From Prauserella halophila (lineage in GTDB: Bacteria > Actinomycetota > Actinomycetes > Mycobacteriales > Pseudonocardiaceae): a stretch of DNA of 64,000 nt. The notes under the pieces are model-generated. The model ran no database searches and was not told the origin of the DNA. It saw only the letters and a list, made by a program, of their open reading frames with translations. The translations under genes and the position numbers were made by a program. Shown here piece after piece: positions 42,134-53,257 of this stretch; position 1 is the stretch's first letter; each line of letters starts with the position of its first letter. Location of the stretch: assembly GCF_024171895.1 (NCBI RefSeq), contig NZ_JAMTCQ010000016.1, positions 62,001-126,000 on the forward strand, in the 5' to 3' direction.

Positions 42134-43673
42134 CCCGCTCCGCCGCCGCGGACTCGTCGCCTGCGGCGGCCGGACGTCCCGCAGGGGCGGCACGGTTCCC
42201 CTCCCGTGCGGTGTTCTCCTTCCCGGCGGCGTTCTGCTCCCGGACGGTGTTCTCGCCCCCGGTGGCGTTGTGCTCCCGGACTACGATGAGTGCTGCGAGG
42301 AGCGTCGTCACGGGCACGGCCGCGATGATCCCGATACTGCCGGCGAGGGTGCGCACGATCTCGGCGGCCAGTTCCTGTGAGGTCAGGACCGGGCCCAGCC
42401 CGACGTCGGACAGCGACGCCAGCAGCAGGGCAGGCAGCGCGGCGCCGGCGTAGGCCATCACCAGCGTGTTGACGGCCGAGCCGACGTGGGCACGTCCGAT
42501 CCGCAGCGCCGCGCCGTACAGTTGCCGCCACGACTGGCGCGGGTTCGCCCGGTGCAACTCCCACACGGCGCTCGCCTGCGTGACCGTGACGTCGTCGAGC
42601 ACGCCGAGTGCACCGATGACGATCCCCGCCAGCAACAGCCCCCGTGCGTCGATGCCGTGCCCGAGTGACCCGATCAGCGTCGAGGTGCCCTCGTCCAGGC
42701 CGGTCAGGCGCGCCGCGCCCGCGAACACCGTGGCGAGCAGGCCGATGAGCGCCAGGCTCACCATCGTCCCGAGCACCGCCGCCGACGTGCGCGCCGAGAA
42801 GCCGTGCGTCGTGTACAGCGCGACGAACATGATCAGTCCGGCACCGGCGATCGCGACGAGCAGTGGGTCGGCCCCGTGCAGGATCGACGGCAGCACGAAC
42901 AGCCCGATGATCGCGGCGGTGGCGGCCAGCGCGCCGAGCGCCGCAGCGCCGCGCCACCGGCCCAGCACCACGACGGCGAGTGCGAACAGGCCTGCCAGCA
43001 GCACGAGCGGCAGACCACGTTGGAAGTCCCGCACCTGGTAGGAGGACCCGGCCTGCGGGTCGGCGCCGGTGTAGGACAGCACGACGGCATCGCCCGCGGC
43101 GAACCGCGGGTTGCCCTCGCCCGCGGGCAGGTTCTGCGTGATCGTGCGGCCCTCGGCGGGCCCGTCGGTGAGCACGATCTCGACCGTCTGGCACCGCGCG
43201 CCGTCGCCGGGGTCACCGGGGTCACCGGGGTCACCGACCTGCACCTGGCCCGCCGACAGGCACGGCCCGAGCTCCGAGGAGGCCACGTCGCCGCGGACGG
43301 GATCGCCCACCGAGTGCCCGGTGACCTCCGGCTGTCCCCACGGATACAGCAGTACGACGGCGGCCAGTGCGGCGAGTGCGAACGGGGCGAGCAGCGACGC
43401 CAGCAGGAGCCGCACCCGGCGCGACGCCGGTGCCGCAGGCTCGTGTCCGTGTCCGTGTCCGTGTCCGTGTCCGTGTCCGTGTCCGTGCGCCGGTGCGGGT
43501 GCGGGTGTCTGCCCGCGGCGACGATGCCGCTGCGGTGGTGGCTCGCCGGGACCCGCGGTCACGTCCCGGGGGTGCGGTCTCCGGGCACGGTGGCCGGTCG
43601 CGGGTTCTTCGTGGGGCGGGACCGGTTCGGGCAGGACCGGCCCGGTGTCGTCGTCCGAGAAGTCGCGGGGCAC
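42090..43673 (-). CDS. YibE/F-like multipass membrane protein with His-Gly tract
   Basis: The 527-residue protein has a basic, Pro-rich start, a run of about eight His-Gly pairs (residues 62-77), one membrane segment, a beta-rich external domain (about 130-220) and a YibE/F-like membrane half with about seven helices and conserved ALGVLDDVTVTQASAVWEL and GRAHVGSAVNTLVMAYAGAALP. YibE/F function is unsettled. The His-Gly tract suggests metal binding on the cytoplasmic side. GTG 43673 was chosen for CCAGGA upstream. The last 60 residues are low-complexity. Confidence 0.8.
   Translation of the reverse strand: MPRDFSDDDTGPVLPEPVPPHEEPATGHRARRPHPRDVTAGPGEPPPQRHRRRGQTPAPAPAHGHGHGHGHGHGHGHEPAAPASRRVRLLLASLLAPFALAALAAVVLLYPWGQPEVTGHSVGDPVRGDVASSELGPCLSAGQVQVGDPGDPGDPGDGARCQTVEIVLTDGPAEGRTITQNLPAGEGNPRFAAGDAVVLSYTGADPQAGSSYQVRDFQRGLPLVLLAGLFALAVVVLGRWRGAAALGALAATAAIIGLFVLPSILHGADPLLVAIAGAGLIMFVALYTTHGFSARTSAAVLGTMVSLALIGLLATVFAGAARLTGLDEGTSTLIGSLGHGIDARGLLLAGIVIGALGVLDDVTVTQASAVWELHRANPRQSWRQLYGAALRIGRAHVGSAVNTLVMAYAGAALPALLLASLSDVGLGPVLTSQELAAEIVRTLAGSIGIIAAVPVTTLLAALIVVREHNATGGENTVREQNAAGKENTAREGNRAAPAGRPAAAGDESAAAERVNPATPRTGSRPPS
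43443..43484 (-). repeat. hexanucleotide tandem repeat (GTGTCC)7
   Basis: Seven perfect units in the YibE/F gene encode alternating Gly-His. Because the unit is six bases, copy-number change keeps the frame. Confidence 0.95.
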
Positions 43674-44054
43674 GGGGACATCCTGGCGGGCGGGCGTGGC
43701 CGGGCGGACGCCAGGGCTCCGTGCCGAAATTCCGTACGAATGTCCCGGTGTACCGGACGGGAAGCGTGGTGCGGCGGCAGTCGACGGCCGCGCGGTGAGT
43801 GCCGACGTCCGCACCGGAAGGCGCGGTGCCGATCGGGTGCCGGTGTCGATCGGGCGCCGATGCCGATCGGGTGTACGGGTCGGTCCGGCCCCGGATGTCG
43901 ATGAGGTGCGCGGGGCCGGCCGGACGCGGGCGGAAAACCGGGTGCGGGCGGAAACCTGGTGCCGATCCGGTGCGGGCGGTTCGTTAACCTGGGCCGTCGG
44001 CGGTACCGCCGATCGACCCGACCCGCGTTTTCGCTTCCGAGAGGACCCTGCGCA
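43674..44054. other. repeat-rich divergent intergenic region
   Basis: This 381-base gap between the YibE/F gene and aspS holds degenerate copies of CCGATCGGGTGCCGGTG-like units and two copies of GCGGGCGGAAA near 43927-43947. Promoters for both genes must lie here. I see no gene. Confidence 0.5.
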
Positions 44055-45848
44055 GTGCTTCGCACTCACGACGCCGGCACCCTGCGTGCCGAGCACGTTG
44101 GCCAGACCGTCACCCTGACCGGCTGGGTGGCCAGGCGGCGCGATCACGGTGGGGTGATCTTCGTCGATCTGCGGGACGCGAGCGGCGTCGCCCAGGTCGT
44201 GTTCCGTGAGGGCGAGATGGCCGACCGCGCGCACAACCTGCGGTCCGAGTACTGCGTCGAGGTCACCGGCGAGGTGTCGACGCGCCCCGAGGGCAACGAG
44301 AACCCGGAGATCGCCACGGGCGGCATCGAGGTCTATGTCAACGACCTCGAGGTGCTGTCGGAGGCCGCGCCGCTGCCGTTCCCGGTGGACGAGCGGCTCG
44401 AGGTCGGCGAGGAGGTGCGGCTCAAGCACCGGTACCTCGACCTGCGCCGTGACGGTCAGGCCCGCAACATGCGCCTGCGCAGCGACGTCAACCGCGTCGC
44501 GCGGAACGTGCTGCACGACGAGGACTTCGTCGAGGTCGAGACGCCCACGATGACGCGGTCCACGCCCGAGGGCGCCCGCGACTTCCTCGTGCCCGCACGG
44601 TTGCGGCCGGGATCCTGGTACGCGCTGCCGCAGTCGCCCCAGCTGTTCAAGCAGCTCCTGATGGTCGGCGGGCTCGAGCGCTACTACCAGATCGCACGGT
44701 GCTACCGCGACGAGGACTTCCGCGCCGACCGGCAGCCCGAGTTCACCCAGCTCGACATCGAGATGAGCTTCGTCGAGCAGGACGACGTGATCGCGCTCGG
44801 CGAGAAGATCATCGGGCAGCTGTGGACGCTGATCGACGTCGAGCTGCCGGCGACGTTCCGCCGGATGAGCTATGCCGAAGCGATGGCCAAGTACGGCTCG
44901 GACAAGCCCGACCTGCGGTTCGGCCTCGAGCTGACCGAGCTGACCGAGTTCTTCGCGAACACCCCGTTCCGGGTGTTCCAGGCGCCCTATGTCGGCGCGG
45001 TCGTCATGCCCGGTGGGGCCGACCAGCCGCGGCGCACGCTCGACGCCTGGCAGGACTGGGCCAAGCAGCGCGGGCACAAGGGCCTCGCGTACGTGCTGGT
45101 CGGCGACGACGGAACGCTGTCCGGTCCGGTCGCGAAGAACATCTCCGAGGACGAGAAGGCCGGTCTGGCCGACGCCGTCGGGGCGAACCCCGGCGACTGC
45201 ATCTTCTTCGCCGCGGGCCCGCCGAACAGCGCACGGGCCCTGCTCGGCGCCGCGCGCGGCGAGGTCGCCGAGAGCCTCGGCCTGATCGACGAGAACGCCT
45301 GGTCGTTCGTGTGGATCGTCGACGCCCCGATGTTCGAGGCCGCCGACGAGACCGACGACGTCACGGTCGGCACCGGACAGTGGGCGGCCCTGCACCACGC
45401 CTTCACCTCGCCGAAGCCCGAATGGGTCGACACGTTCGACAGCGACCCCGGCAATGCGCTGGCCTACGCCTACGACCTCGTCTGCAACGGCAACGAGATC
45501 GGCGGGGGCTCCATCCGTATCCACCGCGGGGACGTGCAGAAGCGCGTGTTCGAGGTCATGGGCATCTCGGCGGAGGATGCGCAGGAGAAGTTCGGCTTCC
45601 TGCTGGACGCGTTCCAGTACGGACCGCCGCCGCACGGCGGTATCGCGTTCGGCTGGGACCGCATCGTGATGTTGCTGGCCGGTGCCGACTCGCTGCGCGA
45701 CGTCATCGCGTTCCCGAAGACCGGCGGCGGGTTCGACCCGCTGACCAGCGCGCCCGCGCCGATCACGGCCCAGCAGCGGAAGGAGGCGGGCGTCGACGCG
45801 AAGCCCGCTTCACCCGCACAGGGCGGGGACCAGCGGTCCGCCCGGTAG
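44055..45848 (+). CDS. aspS: aspartate-tRNA ligase
   Basis: The 597-residue class IIb synthetase has the OB-fold anticodon domain ([18 protein letters not shown]), motif 1 and flipping loop region ([15 protein letters not shown]), motif 2 ([18 protein letters not shown]), the bacterial GAD insertion domain, and motif 3 ([28 protein letters not shown]). It charges tRNA-Asp and, in actinomycetes that use GatCAB, usually tRNA-Asn as well. GTG 44055 has AGAGGA upstream. A terminator follows 21 bases after the stop. Confidence 0.97.
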   Translation: MLRTHDAGTLRAEHVGQTVTLTGWVARRRDHGGVIFVDLRDASGVAQVVFREGEMADRAHNLRSEYCVEVTGEVSTRPEGNENPEIATGGIEVYVNDLEVLSEAAPLPFPVDERLEVGEEVRLKHRYLDLRRDGQARNMRLRSDVNRVARNVLHDEDFVEVETPTMTRSTPEGARDFLVPARLRPGSWYALPQSPQLFKQLLMVGGLERYYQIARCYRDEDFRADRQPEFTQLDIEMSFVEQDDVIALGEKIIGQLWTLIDVELPATFRRMSYAEAMAKYGSDKPDLRFGLELTELTEFFANTPFRVFQAPYVGAVVMPGGADQPRRTLDAWQDWAKQRGHKGLAYVLVGDDGTLSGPVAKNISEDEKAGLADAVGANPGDCIFFAAGPPNSARALLGAARGEVAESLGLIDENAWSFVWIVDAPMFEAADETDDVTVGTGQWAALHHAFTSPKPEWVDTFDSDPGNALAYAYDLVCNGNEIGGGSIRIHRGDVQKRVFEVMGISAEDAQEKFGFLLDAFQYGPPPHGGIAFGWDRIVMLLAGADSLRDVIAFPKTGGGFDPLTSAPAPITAQQRKEAGVDAKPASPAQGGDQRSAR

Positions 45849-45869
45849 CAGAGCCCGGGACCGCGAGCG

Positions 45870-45896
45870 GCTGCCGGAGCCGGGTGCTCCGGCAGC
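45870..45896 (+). terminator. terminator after aspS
   Basis: GCTGCCGGAGC-CGGGT-GCTCCGGCAGC is a perfect 11-bp stem. Confidence 0.85.
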
Positions 45897-46032
45897 GGCG
45901 ACGCGGGCGAACTCCGCGGCCGTTCGCGACGCCGCGCCGCGTACCACGCATGGCCGAATGTCGCCGTGTGGTGCGGATTGCGGTTCCCGGATTGTGGTCA
46001 CTGTTCCCGTCGCACTAGTAGGGTCGGAGCCA

Positions 46033-47328
46033 ATGACTGTGGATACCCCTCCTGCCGACGACTCGACCGTCGGTGCGGGAGCGGACTCTCCCTCCAGCGA
46101 TGCCGCCGTGGCCGCGGTGGACGCTGCCGAGGCGGTTCTCGCGCAGCGTTTCGGCAGCACGATCTCGCTGGTCGATGCCGAGGACCTCGCCGGCAGCGGC
46201 CCCGCCACCGTGGTGCGTGCCAGAGTGGCGTCGTCGCCGTTCTCGCTGCCTCGCACGCTCGTCATCAAGCACTATCCGGACGAGCCCGTCGACGGCGAGG
46301 ACGACGCGTTCGCCCGTGAGGCCGCCAGCTATCAGCTGTTCACCGCGTTGTCGGCCGACGACCGCACGTGTCCGGAGATCCTCGCGCACAGTGCCGACCA
46401 CCGGCTGCTCGTGATCGACGATCTCGGCCGTGCGCCGACCCTGCAGGACAAGCTGGGCGGATCCGACGCCCGTGCGGCGGAAACGGCCCTGCTGTCGTGG
46501 GCACGGTCGCTGGGGCGGATGCACTTCAACACGGCCAATCGCGAGGCCGACTTCAATGCCCTGCTGCGCAGGCTCGGCCAGTCCGGACCGGGTGCGGGGC
46601 AGCCCGAGCAGTCCGCGCCGTCCGCGTTCGACCCGGCCGAGGTGGCGGCCGAGGCGCCGGCGCTCCTGAAGGAGGAGCTCGGCATCGAGACGCCACCCGC
46701 GGTCGTCGCGGCCGCGGAGCGCGCCGCGGAGCAGGCCCGTTCGGCGGCGTTCCGCGCGTTCAGTCCGGTGGATCTGTGGCCGGACAACAACCTCGTGACC
46801 AGCGACGGGATCCGATTCCTCGACTTCGAGCGGGGACGCGTGCGCAGCGCGCTGGTCGACGCGGCGCACATGCTGGTGCCGTTCGTGTCGGGCCCGGAGC
46901 CGCTGGCCCTGCCGGCAGGCGTCAGCGAGGCGATGATCACGTCGTGGCGGGCCGAGGTGACCGACCTGTGGCCGTCACTGGCCGAGGAGGAGACGCTCGA
47001 TCGGTACCTGATCGACGCCGCGCAGCTGCTCGTGTGGCAGGCGACGTGCCGGTGGCTGCTCGCGCCCGCCGGTGCGTCCGGCGACGGCGAGGTCCCCGAC
47101 GACAACGCCGATCGGGACCGGATCCACCGGCGCGACCTCGGTGCCGGTGCCGCTGCCCGCGCGGCGGCGCTGGTCACCTGGTGGCGTGACCTCGCTGCGC
47201 ATGCGGACCGGGCAGGCGACCCTGCCGACGGGACGGAGGTCGCCGCGCACGCGCACGCCGTCGCCCGCGCGCTCGACCTGCGCTTCGGGCCGGACCTCGA
47301 ACTGCCGCTGTACCCGGCATTCCGCTGA
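46033..47328 (+). CDS. phosphotransferase (aminoglycoside kinase)-like protein
   Basis: The 431-residue protein has a kinase-like layout: an N-lobe with [10 protein letters not shown] (Lys of an ATP site) and [15 protein letters not shown] hinge, and a C-lobe with [25 protein letters not shown], where the Asn and the Asp of FLDFE fit the metal sites. The catalytic-loop Asp (usually HGD) appears as DLWPDN. The substrate is unknown; similar genes occur near aspS in actinomycetes. ATG 46033 was used. It may be transcribed with rarA, 73 bases downstream. Confidence 0.68.
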   Translation: MTVDTPPADDSTVGAGADSPSSDAAVAAVDAAEAVLAQRFGSTISLVDAEDLAGSGPATVVRARVASSPFSLPRTLVIKHYPDEPVDGEDDAFAREAASYQLFTALSADDRTCPEILAHSADHRLLVIDDLGRAPTLQDKLGGSDARAAETALLSWARSLGRMHFNTANREADFNALLRRLGQSGPGAGQPEQSAPSAFDPAEVAAEAPALLKEELGIETPPAVVAAAERAAEQARSAAFRAFSPVDLWPDNNLVTSDGIRFLDFERGRVRSALVDAAHMLVPFVSGPEPLALPAGVSEAMITSWRAEVTDLWPSLAEEETLDRYLIDAAQLLVWQATCRWLLAPAGASGDGEVPDDNADRDRIHRRDLGAGAAARAAALVTWWRDLAAHADRAGDPADGTEVAAHAHAVARALDLRFGPDLELPLYPAFR

Positions 47329-47401
47329 TCGGGCCGTACCCGGCCGGTGGCGACGACGCCTGCCCGTCCGGGCTGTCGGTACCGCCGATTACGGTCGGGG
47401 A

Positions 47402-48802
47402 GTGCAGCAAGACGAACTCTTCACGGTGAACGAGGACGTGGCGCCCCCACCGGTGTCCGACGCATCGCAGGCGGCTCCGCCGCCACCCGGTTCGCCGCTC
47501 GCCGTCCGGATGCGGCCCGCCTCGCTGGACGAAGTCGTCGGCCAACAGCACCTGCTCGGCGAAGGCGCTCCGCTGCGCAGGCTCGTCGAAGGTGCGGCGC
47601 CGGCGTCGGCGCTGCTCTACGGGCCGCCGGGGACGGGTAAGACGACACTCGCCAACCTCGTGTCCACGGCGACGGGGCGGCGGTTCGTGGCGCTGTCGGC
47701 GCTCTCGGCGGGTGTGAAGGAGGTCCGCGGGGTCATCGAGGAGGCCCGCAGGCGTCGCAAGTACAACGCCGAGGACACCGTGCTGTTCATCGACGAGGTC
47801 CACCGGTTCTCCAAGACCCAGCAGGATGCGCTGCTCGGCGCCGTCGAGGACCGCACCGTGCTGCTCGTGGCGGCCACCACGGAGAACCCGTCGTTCTCGG
47901 TCGTCTCGCCGTTGCTGTCGCGATCGCTGGTCCTGCAGTTGCGGCCGTTGACCGACGACGACGTCGGCGATCTCCTCGGCCGCGCGCTCAGCGACGAACG
48001 CGGTCTGGCGGGTCGGTTCGAGCTCACCGACGAGGCCCACGGCCACCTCGTGCGGCTCGCCTCGGGTGATGCCCGGCGCGCGCTGACCGCCCTCGAGGCC
48101 GCCGCCGACGCGGTGAGCGTCGCGGCGGCCCCCGGCGAGAGTGCCGTCATCGAGCTCGAGACGGTCGAGGCCACGGTCGACAAGGCCGCGGTGCGCTACG
48201 ACCGTGACGGCGACCAGCACTACGATGTCATCAGCGCGTTCATCAAATCGATCCGAGGTTCGGACGTCGACGCCGCCGTGCACTACCTGGCGCGCATGAT
48301 CGAGGCGGGGGAGGACCCGCGATTCATCGCCCGCCGCCTCGTCGTGCACGCCAGCGAGGACATCGGGATGGCCGACCCGACGGCGCTGCAGTCCGCGGTC
48401 TCGGCCGCCCACGCGGTGCAGTTCATCGGGATGCCCGAGGGCAGGCTCGCGCTGGCGCAGGCGACCGTGCACCTGGCGACCGCGCCGAAGTCCAACGCCG
48501 TCATCGCGGCCATCGACGGTGCGCTCGCCGACGTCCGCGCCGGTGGCGCGGGCACGGTGCCGCCGCACCTGCGGGACGGTCACTACGCCGGTGCGGCGAC
48601 GCTCGGGCATGCGCAGGGGTACCGCTACCCGCACGACGTGCCCGAGGGCGTGCTGTCCCAGCAGTACCCACCGGACGAGCTCGTGGGCCGTGACTACTAC
48701 GCGCCCACCCAGCACGGTACCGAGCGCACGCTGGCCGATCGCGTACCGCGCCTGCGGCGTACCGTCCGCGGCGAACGGGGGAACCCCGGCGACGGCCGGT
48801 GA
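47402..48802 (+). CDS. rarA: replication-associated recombination ATPase RarA
   Basis: The 466-residue AAA+ protein (MgsA/WRNIP1 family) has [17 protein letters not shown], Walker [11 protein letters not shown], Walker [13 protein letters not shown], the sensor [16 protein letters not shown] and the family C-terminal region [27 protein letters not shown], then [11 protein letters not shown]. RarA acts at stalled replication forks with single-strand binding protein. GTG 47402 was used. The 256 bases after it contain a 24-bp tandem repeat but no gene. Confidence 0.95.
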   Translation: MQQDELFTVNEDVAPPPVSDASQAAPPPPGSPLAVRMRPASLDEVVGQQHLLGEGAPLRRLVEGAAPASALLYGPPGTGKTTLANLVSTATGRRFVALSALSAGVKEVRGVIEEARRRRKYNAEDTVLFIDEVHRFSKTQQDALLGAVEDRTVLLVAATTENPSFSVVSPLLSRSLVLQLRPLTDDDVGDLLGRALSDERGLAGRFELTDEAHGHLVRLASGDARRALTALEAAADAVSVAAAPGESAVIELETVEATVDKAAVRYDRDGDQHYDVISAFIKSIRGSDVDAAVHYLARMIEAGEDPRFIARRLVVHASEDIGMADPTALQSAVSAAHAVQFIGMPEGRLALAQATVHLATAPKSNAVIAAIDGALADVRAGGAGTVPPHLRDGHYAGAATLGHAQGYRYPHDVPEGVLSQQYPPDELVGRDYYAPTQHGTERTLADRVPRLRRTVRGERGNPGDGR

Positions 48803-48819
48803 CGACCGGGGCCCGCCCA

Positions 48820-48915
48820 CCGTCACGGCGGACGAGCGCACTGCCGTGACGGCGGACAAGCGCACTGCCGTGACGGCGGGCGAAAGCACTGCCGTGACGG
48901 CGAACGACAGCACCG
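48820..48915. repeat. four 24-bp tandem repeats
   Basis: Four units of 24 bases built on CCGTGACGGCGGACRAGCGC lie 17 bases after rarA. The period is a multiple of three, and one forward frame reads an 8-residue repeat (AVTADKRT), but no start or ribosome site supports a gene. Confidence 0.85.
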
Positions 48916-49058
48916 TCGTGACCCCGCCCGGCGCACGGGTGCGACACGCTGGGTCACCGACAGGCAGGGCTGCCGGTCCCGGCGGGTGGGCGCACGGTAG
49001 CCTCACAGTCCCATCGACCCAAGGGACCGTCTCACCGATCCATGAATAGGGAGGGCAC

Positions 49059-49463
49059 GTGTCGGCAGGGCAGATCGCCGCACTGGTCGCCGCGGGCGCC
49101 TTCGTGCTGTTGGTGTTGTTCTTGGTGATCGCACTGGTCAAACTCGGCCGTACGCTCGACGAGGCCACAGTCGCGATCCGCAAGGCGCACGAGAACACCG
49201 ACCCGCTGTTGCACGGAGCCAGCGACACGATCACGCACGTCAATACCCAGCTGGAACGGGTCGACGGCATCACATCCAATGTGCAGACCGTGTCGGGCAA
49301 CGCGTCCGCGCTGTCGTCGGTGTTCACCGCGACGCTCGGCGGTCCGCTGGTGAAGACCGCGGCGTTGTCGTACGGCATGAGCAAGGCGATCAAGGCACGC
49401 CGCGCGGCGAAGGCCGAGAACGGCAAACACTCGCTCCGGCGTGGGAGGAAGAGCAAGCGATGA
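49059..49463 (+). CDS. DUF948 family membrane protein
   Basis: The 134-residue protein has one N-terminal membrane helix (about 5-28, LVAAGAFVLLVLFLVIALVK), then the helical DUF948 region (RTLDEATVAIRKAHENTDPLL, NTQLERVDGITSNVQTVSGNASALSSV) and a basic tail. Function unknown; members sit in the envelope. GTG 49059 was used. It overlaps the next gene in ATGA, and this pair is regularly found before alaS in actinomycetes, which suggests shared transcription. Confidence 0.87.
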   Translation: MSAGQIAALVAAGAFVLLVLFLVIALVKLGRTLDEATVAIRKAHENTDPLLHGASDTITHVNTQLERVDGITSNVQTVSGNASALSSVFTATLGGPLVKTAALSYGMSKAIKARRAAKAENGKHSLRRGRKSKR

Positions 49464-49885
49464 AACGCCTGTTCTGGCTCGGAGTCGGCGTGGCCGCGGG
49501 GGTCACGCTGTCCCGCAAGGCCAGTGAAACCGCTCGTCAAGCCACTCCGGTGGGAGTAGCCTCGAATATGGGTGACGCCGTGCGGGAACTCGCCGGCGCC
49601 ATCGGCGCATTCGGAGCCGACGTCCGCTCCGGCATGAGTGAGCGGGAGCAGGAGCTGAATCAGGTCGTGGACCGTCCGGTGACGCGGGTCCGGCCGCCGG
49701 AGCCCGGTAGGCCGGTACAGCAGGCGCGGGTGCCGTATCCGGCCCCGTACCCGGAGCCGGAGCCGCAGCCGGGCGCATCCGGACGGCCGCCGCGGCCCGA
49801 AGGCCGTCCTGCCCAGCAGAGGCGGGGCCAGGGCGGCGGGTCCACGGCCCAGCGCCGGACGCGAGCTCCGCGGGCGGAGGGCTGA
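49460..49885 (+). CDS. DUF6167-like hypothetical protein
   Basis: The 141-residue protein starts MKRLFWLGVGVAAGVTLSRK, a short hydrophobic segment followed by basic residues, then a helical part (about 30-60, NMGDAVRELAGAIGAFGADVR) and a Pro/Arg-rich disordered tail. It resembles the actinobacterial DUF6167 proteins that follow DUF948 genes. Function unknown. It overlaps the DUF948 gene and precedes alaS by 220 bases. Confidence 0.78.
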   Translation: MKRLFWLGVGVAAGVTLSRKASETARQATPVGVASNMGDAVRELAGAIGAFGADVRSGMSEREQELNQVVDRPVTRVRPPEPGRPVQQARVPYPAPYPEPEPQPGASGRPPRPEGRPAQQRRGQGGGSTAQRRTRAPRAEG

Positions 49886-50105
49886 AGCCGTCGGGCATCC
49901 CGCCCGTATGTGCACGCCTTCCGCCGCCCCCGGTCCGACGTCGTAGGCGGTCCACCGAACCGGATCGCCGACACCGGCGGTGCGGTTCCCCGACGGCGAC
50001 AGTTCCCGATGCGGACGCCACGGTTGGACAAGCCGGAACCGGCGAGCCCTCCCTGGTGTCTGCGCCGCCCCGGAACCCGCCGCCACACTCTGCGAGGAAG
50101 CTCCA

Positions 50106-52769
50106 GTGGAAACACACGAAATCAGCAAACGGTTCCTCGACCACTTCGAGAACTACGGCCACACGCGCGTTCCCAGCGCGTCACTGATCCTGGACGATCC
50201 GACGTTGCTGTTCGTCAACGCCGGCATGGTCCAGTTCAAGCCGTACTTCCTGGGCGAGGTCCCTCCGCCCTACCCCCGTGCGACCAGCGTGCAGAAGTGC
50301 GTGCGCACCGGCGACATCGACGAGGTCGGCAAGACCACCCGCCACAACACGTTCTTCCAGATGGCGGGCAACTTCTCGTTCGGTGACTACTTCAAGGAAG
50401 GCGCCATCGCGCGGGCCTGGGAGCTGCTGACGTCGTCGCAGGACGCAGGCGGCCTCGGGTTCGACCCGCAACGGCTGTGGGTGACCGTCTACGAGCACGA
50501 CGCCGAGGCCGCGGGCCTGTGGCGGGAGGTCACCGGCATCCCGTCCGAGCGGATCCAGGTGCGGGACGGCAAGGACAACTACTGGGACATGGGCGTGCCC
50601 GGTCCCGGCGGGCCCTGCTCCGAGATCTACTACGACCGCGGTCCGGAGTACGGCCGTGACGGTGGCCCCGTGGTCGACGAGGACCGGTACCTCGAGATCT
50701 GGAACCTCGTGTTCATGCAGGACATCCGCGGTGAGCAGAGCCCGAAGCTGGGGCACGCGCCGGTCGGGGAGCTCCCGCAGAAGAACATCGACACCGGCCT
50801 GGGCATCGAGCGGGTCGCGTTCCTGCTGCAGGGTGTCGACAACGTCTACGAGACCGACCTGGTGCGGCCGGTGATCGCGCGGGCCGAGGAGTTCTCCGGC
50901 CGCCGTTACGGTGCCGACCACACCGACGACGTGCGGTTCCGGGTCATCGCCGATCACGCCCGTTCCGGCGTGATGCTCATCGGCGACGGCGTCACACCCG
51001 GTAACGAGGCCCGCGGCTACGTGCTGCGCCGGCTGCTGCGCCGCATCATCCGTGCCGTGCGGCTGCTCGGCGTGCACGAACCGGTGCTGCCGGAGTTCGC
51101 GGCGGTCGTGCGGGACGCGATGTCGCCCTCGTACCCGGAGATCGCCCGCGACTTCGACCGCATCAGCGACGTCATGCGCCAGGAGGAGGAGACGTTCCTG
51201 GCGACGCTGACCAGCGGCTCGCGGATCTTCGATGTGGCGGCCGAGGAGACGAAGCGCTCCGGCGGGTCGATCCTGGCCGGCGACAAGGCGTTCCAGCTGC
51301 ACGACACCTACGGCTTCCCGATCGACCTGACCCTCGAGATGGCGGCCGAACAGGGCCTGTCGGTCGACGAGGACGGCTTCCGCACGCTCATGGAGGAGCA
51401 GCGCCAGCGGGCGAAGGCGGACGCGGCCTCGCGCAAGACCGGCCACGGTGACCTGTCGGTCTACCGGCGGCTGCTCGAACAGCACGGCGAGACGCAGTTC
51501 CTCGGGTACACGGACATGCAGGCCACGGCCACGGTCCTCGGCCTGCTCTCGGAGGGCCAGCCCGTGTCCGTCGTCGGCGAGGGGAGCAAGGTCGAGATCG
51601 TCCTCGACCGCACCCCGTTCTACGGTGAGAGCGGTGGTCAGATCGCCGACACCGGCGTGCTGGTGGGCCACGGCGTGGAGGTCGCGATCACCGACGTCCA
51701 GAAGCTCGTGCCCGGCCTGTTCGTGCATCGCGGGGAGATCACGGGGGGCGAACTGGCCCTCGACACCGAGCTGACGGCGTCGGTCGACGCGACGCGGCGC
51801 CGGTCTATCGCGCGTTCGCACTCGGCGACCCACCTCGTGCACTCGGCGGTTCGGGGTGCCTACGGCAAGCGCGCCGCGCAGGCCGGTTCGCTGAACTCGC
51901 CCGGCCGCATGCGGTTCGACTTCACCACGGCGGGTGCCGTGTCCTCGGACGTGCTGACCGAGGTCGAGGAGGAAGTCAACGACTACCTGCAGACGAACGT
52001 CGAGGTGTCGGCCTACACGACGACGAAGGACAAGGCGCTCGAACTCGGCGCGATCGCGCTGTTCGGCGAGAAGTACGGCAACGACGTGCGGGTGGTCGAC
52101 ATGGGCGACTACTCGCGCGAGCTGTGCGGCGGCACCCACGTCGACCGCATCGGTGAGCTGGGCCTGGTCAAGCTCGTCTCCGACGCGTCGATCGGTTCGG
52201 GGGTGCACCGCGTCGAGGCGCTCGTGGGCACCGACGCCCTGCGGCAGGTCCGGAAGGAGCAGCTGCTCGTGTCCCAGCTGGCCGGCACGCTGAAGGTGCC
52301 CGCCGAGCAGGTCCCGGAGCGGATCGAGGACGTGCTCTCGCGCCTGCGCAGTGCGGAGAAGGAGATCGAGCAGCTCAAGACGCAGCAGGTGCTCGGTTCG
52401 GCGGGCTCGCTGGCCGACGGCGCGGAGGACGTTGCCGGCGTCTCGCTGGTCGCGCAGAAGCTCGACGGCGGCATCGATGCGGCGGGCGTGCGTGCGCTCG
52501 CGGGCGAGGTGCGCAACCGCCTCGGCTCCCGGCCGGGTGTGGTGGCCCTGTTCGCCCCGTCGGAGGACGGCAAGGTCAGCTTCGTCGTCGCCACGACGGC
52601 GGCCGCCCGCGACAAGGGCTTCGCCGCGGGCACGCTCGTCCCGTCGTTCGCCGAGGCCGTCGGCGGCCGCGGCGGCGGCAAGCCGGACATGGCCCAGGGC
52701 GGCGGCAGCAACCCGGCCGGTATCGACCAGGCGATCGCCGCGTTGCGGAACGCCCTCGCGACCGGGTGA
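50106..52769 (+). CDS. alaS: alanine-tRNA ligase
   Basis: The 887-residue enzyme has the catalytic domain ([37 protein letters not shown]), the editing domain with zinc ligands [12 protein letters not shown] and [10 protein letters not shown], and the C-terminal C-Ala domain ([22 protein letters not shown]). It charges tRNA-Ala and clears Ser/Gly errors. GTG 50106 follows GAGGAAG; the frame is open earlier but without support. ruvX overlaps its stop. Confidence 0.97.
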   Translation: METHEISKRFLDHFENYGHTRVPSASLILDDPTLLFVNAGMVQFKPYFLGEVPPPYPRATSVQKCVRTGDIDEVGKTTRHNTFFQMAGNFSFGDYFKEGAIARAWELLTSSQDAGGLGFDPQRLWVTVYEHDAEAAGLWREVTGIPSERIQVRDGKDNYWDMGVPGPGGPCSEIYYDRGPEYGRDGGPVVDEDRYLEIWNLVFMQDIRGEQSPKLGHAPVGELPQKNIDTGLGIERVAFLLQGVDNVYETDLVRPVIARAEEFSGRRYGADHTDDVRFRVIADHARSGVMLIGDGVTPGNEARGYVLRRLLRRIIRAVRLLGVHEPVLPEFAAVVRDAMSPSYPEIARDFDRISDVMRQEEETFLATLTSGSRIFDVAAEETKRSGGSILAGDKAFQLHDTYGFPIDLTLEMAAEQGLSVDEDGFRTLMEEQRQRAKADAASRKTGHGDLSVYRRLLEQHGETQFLGYTDMQATATVLGLLSEGQPVSVVGEGSKVEIVLDRTPFYGESGGQIADTGVLVGHGVEVAITDVQKLVPGLFVHRGEITGGELALDTELTASVDATRRRSIARSHSATHLVHSAVRGAYGKRAAQAGSLNSPGRMRFDFTTAGAVSSDVLTEVEEEVNDYLQTNVEVSAYTTTKDKALELGAIALFGEKYGNDVRVVDMGDYSRELCGGTHVDRIGELGLVKLVSDASIGSGVHRVEALVGTDALRQVRKEQLLVSQLAGTLKVPAEQVPERIEDVLSRLRSAEKEIEQLKTQQVLGSAGSLADGAEDVAGVSLVAQKLDGGIDAAGVRALAGEVRNRLGSRPGVVALFAPSEDGKVSFVVATTAAARDKGFAAGTLVPSFAEAVGGRGGGKPDMAQGGGSNPAGIDQAIAALRNALATG

Positions 52770-53257
52770 GCGAGATGCAGCCGGACCGGCCCGGGGTCGA
52801 CGACCCCGGGCCCGGTCGGCGGCTCGCCGTGGATGTCGGTTCCGTCCGGGTCGGCGTGGCGCTGAGTGATCCCGGTCCCGTGTTGGCGACTCCGCTCGTT
52901 ACCCTGGCCCGGGACTCGGAGGGGAACAGCGACATCGGTGAGCTCGCCGGGCTCGCCGCCGAACACGATGTGGTCGAGGTGATCGTGGGACTCCCCAGGA
53001 CGTTGGCCGACCGGCACGGCTCCGCCGCCGAGATCGCGGGGGAGTACGCGCAGCGGCTCCGCGAACGGATCGCGCTTCCGGTGCGACTGGCCGACGAGCG
53101 GTTGACGACCGTGACCGCGAGCCGGATGTTGTCCCAGCGCGGTGTCAAGGGCAAGAAGCAGCGTGCGGTGGTGGACCAGGCCGCGGCCGTGGAGATCCTG
53201 CAGGCCTGGCTCGACGCGCGCAGCTCGGCGATCGCGAGGGGGACCGGACCGGCATGA
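52766..53257 (+). CDS. ruvX: RuvX/YqgF family nuclease
   Basis: The 163-residue RNase H-fold protein has [19 protein letters not shown] (first catalytic Asp), [35 protein letters not shown] (Glu) and [16 protein letters not shown] (last Asp). The family processes the 5' end of pre-16S rRNA and may resolve junctions. It overlaps alaS and mltG by four bases on each side, as in many actinomycetes. Confidence 0.93.
   Translation: MSEMQPDRPGVDDPGPGRRLAVDVGSVRVGVALSDPGPVLATPLVTLARDSEGNSDIGELAGLAAEHDVVEVIVGLPRTLADRHGSAAEIAGEYAQRLRERIALPVRLADERLTTVTASRMLSQRGVKGKKQRAVVDQAAAVEILQAWLDARSSAIARGTGPA

Noticed and set aside
43443-43490. Hexamer repeat considered as part of a CRISPR array
   Set aside because: Units are contiguous with no spacers, lie in frame inside a gene and no cas genes are present.
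48820-48915. 24-bp repeats considered as a CRISPR array or an iteron origin
   Set aside because: There are no spacers between units and no cas or replication genes nearby; the units are diverged tandem copies.
50181-52208. 675-codon open frame antisense to alaS
   Set aside because: It is a shadow of alaS, His/Val/Arg-rich, without domain features.
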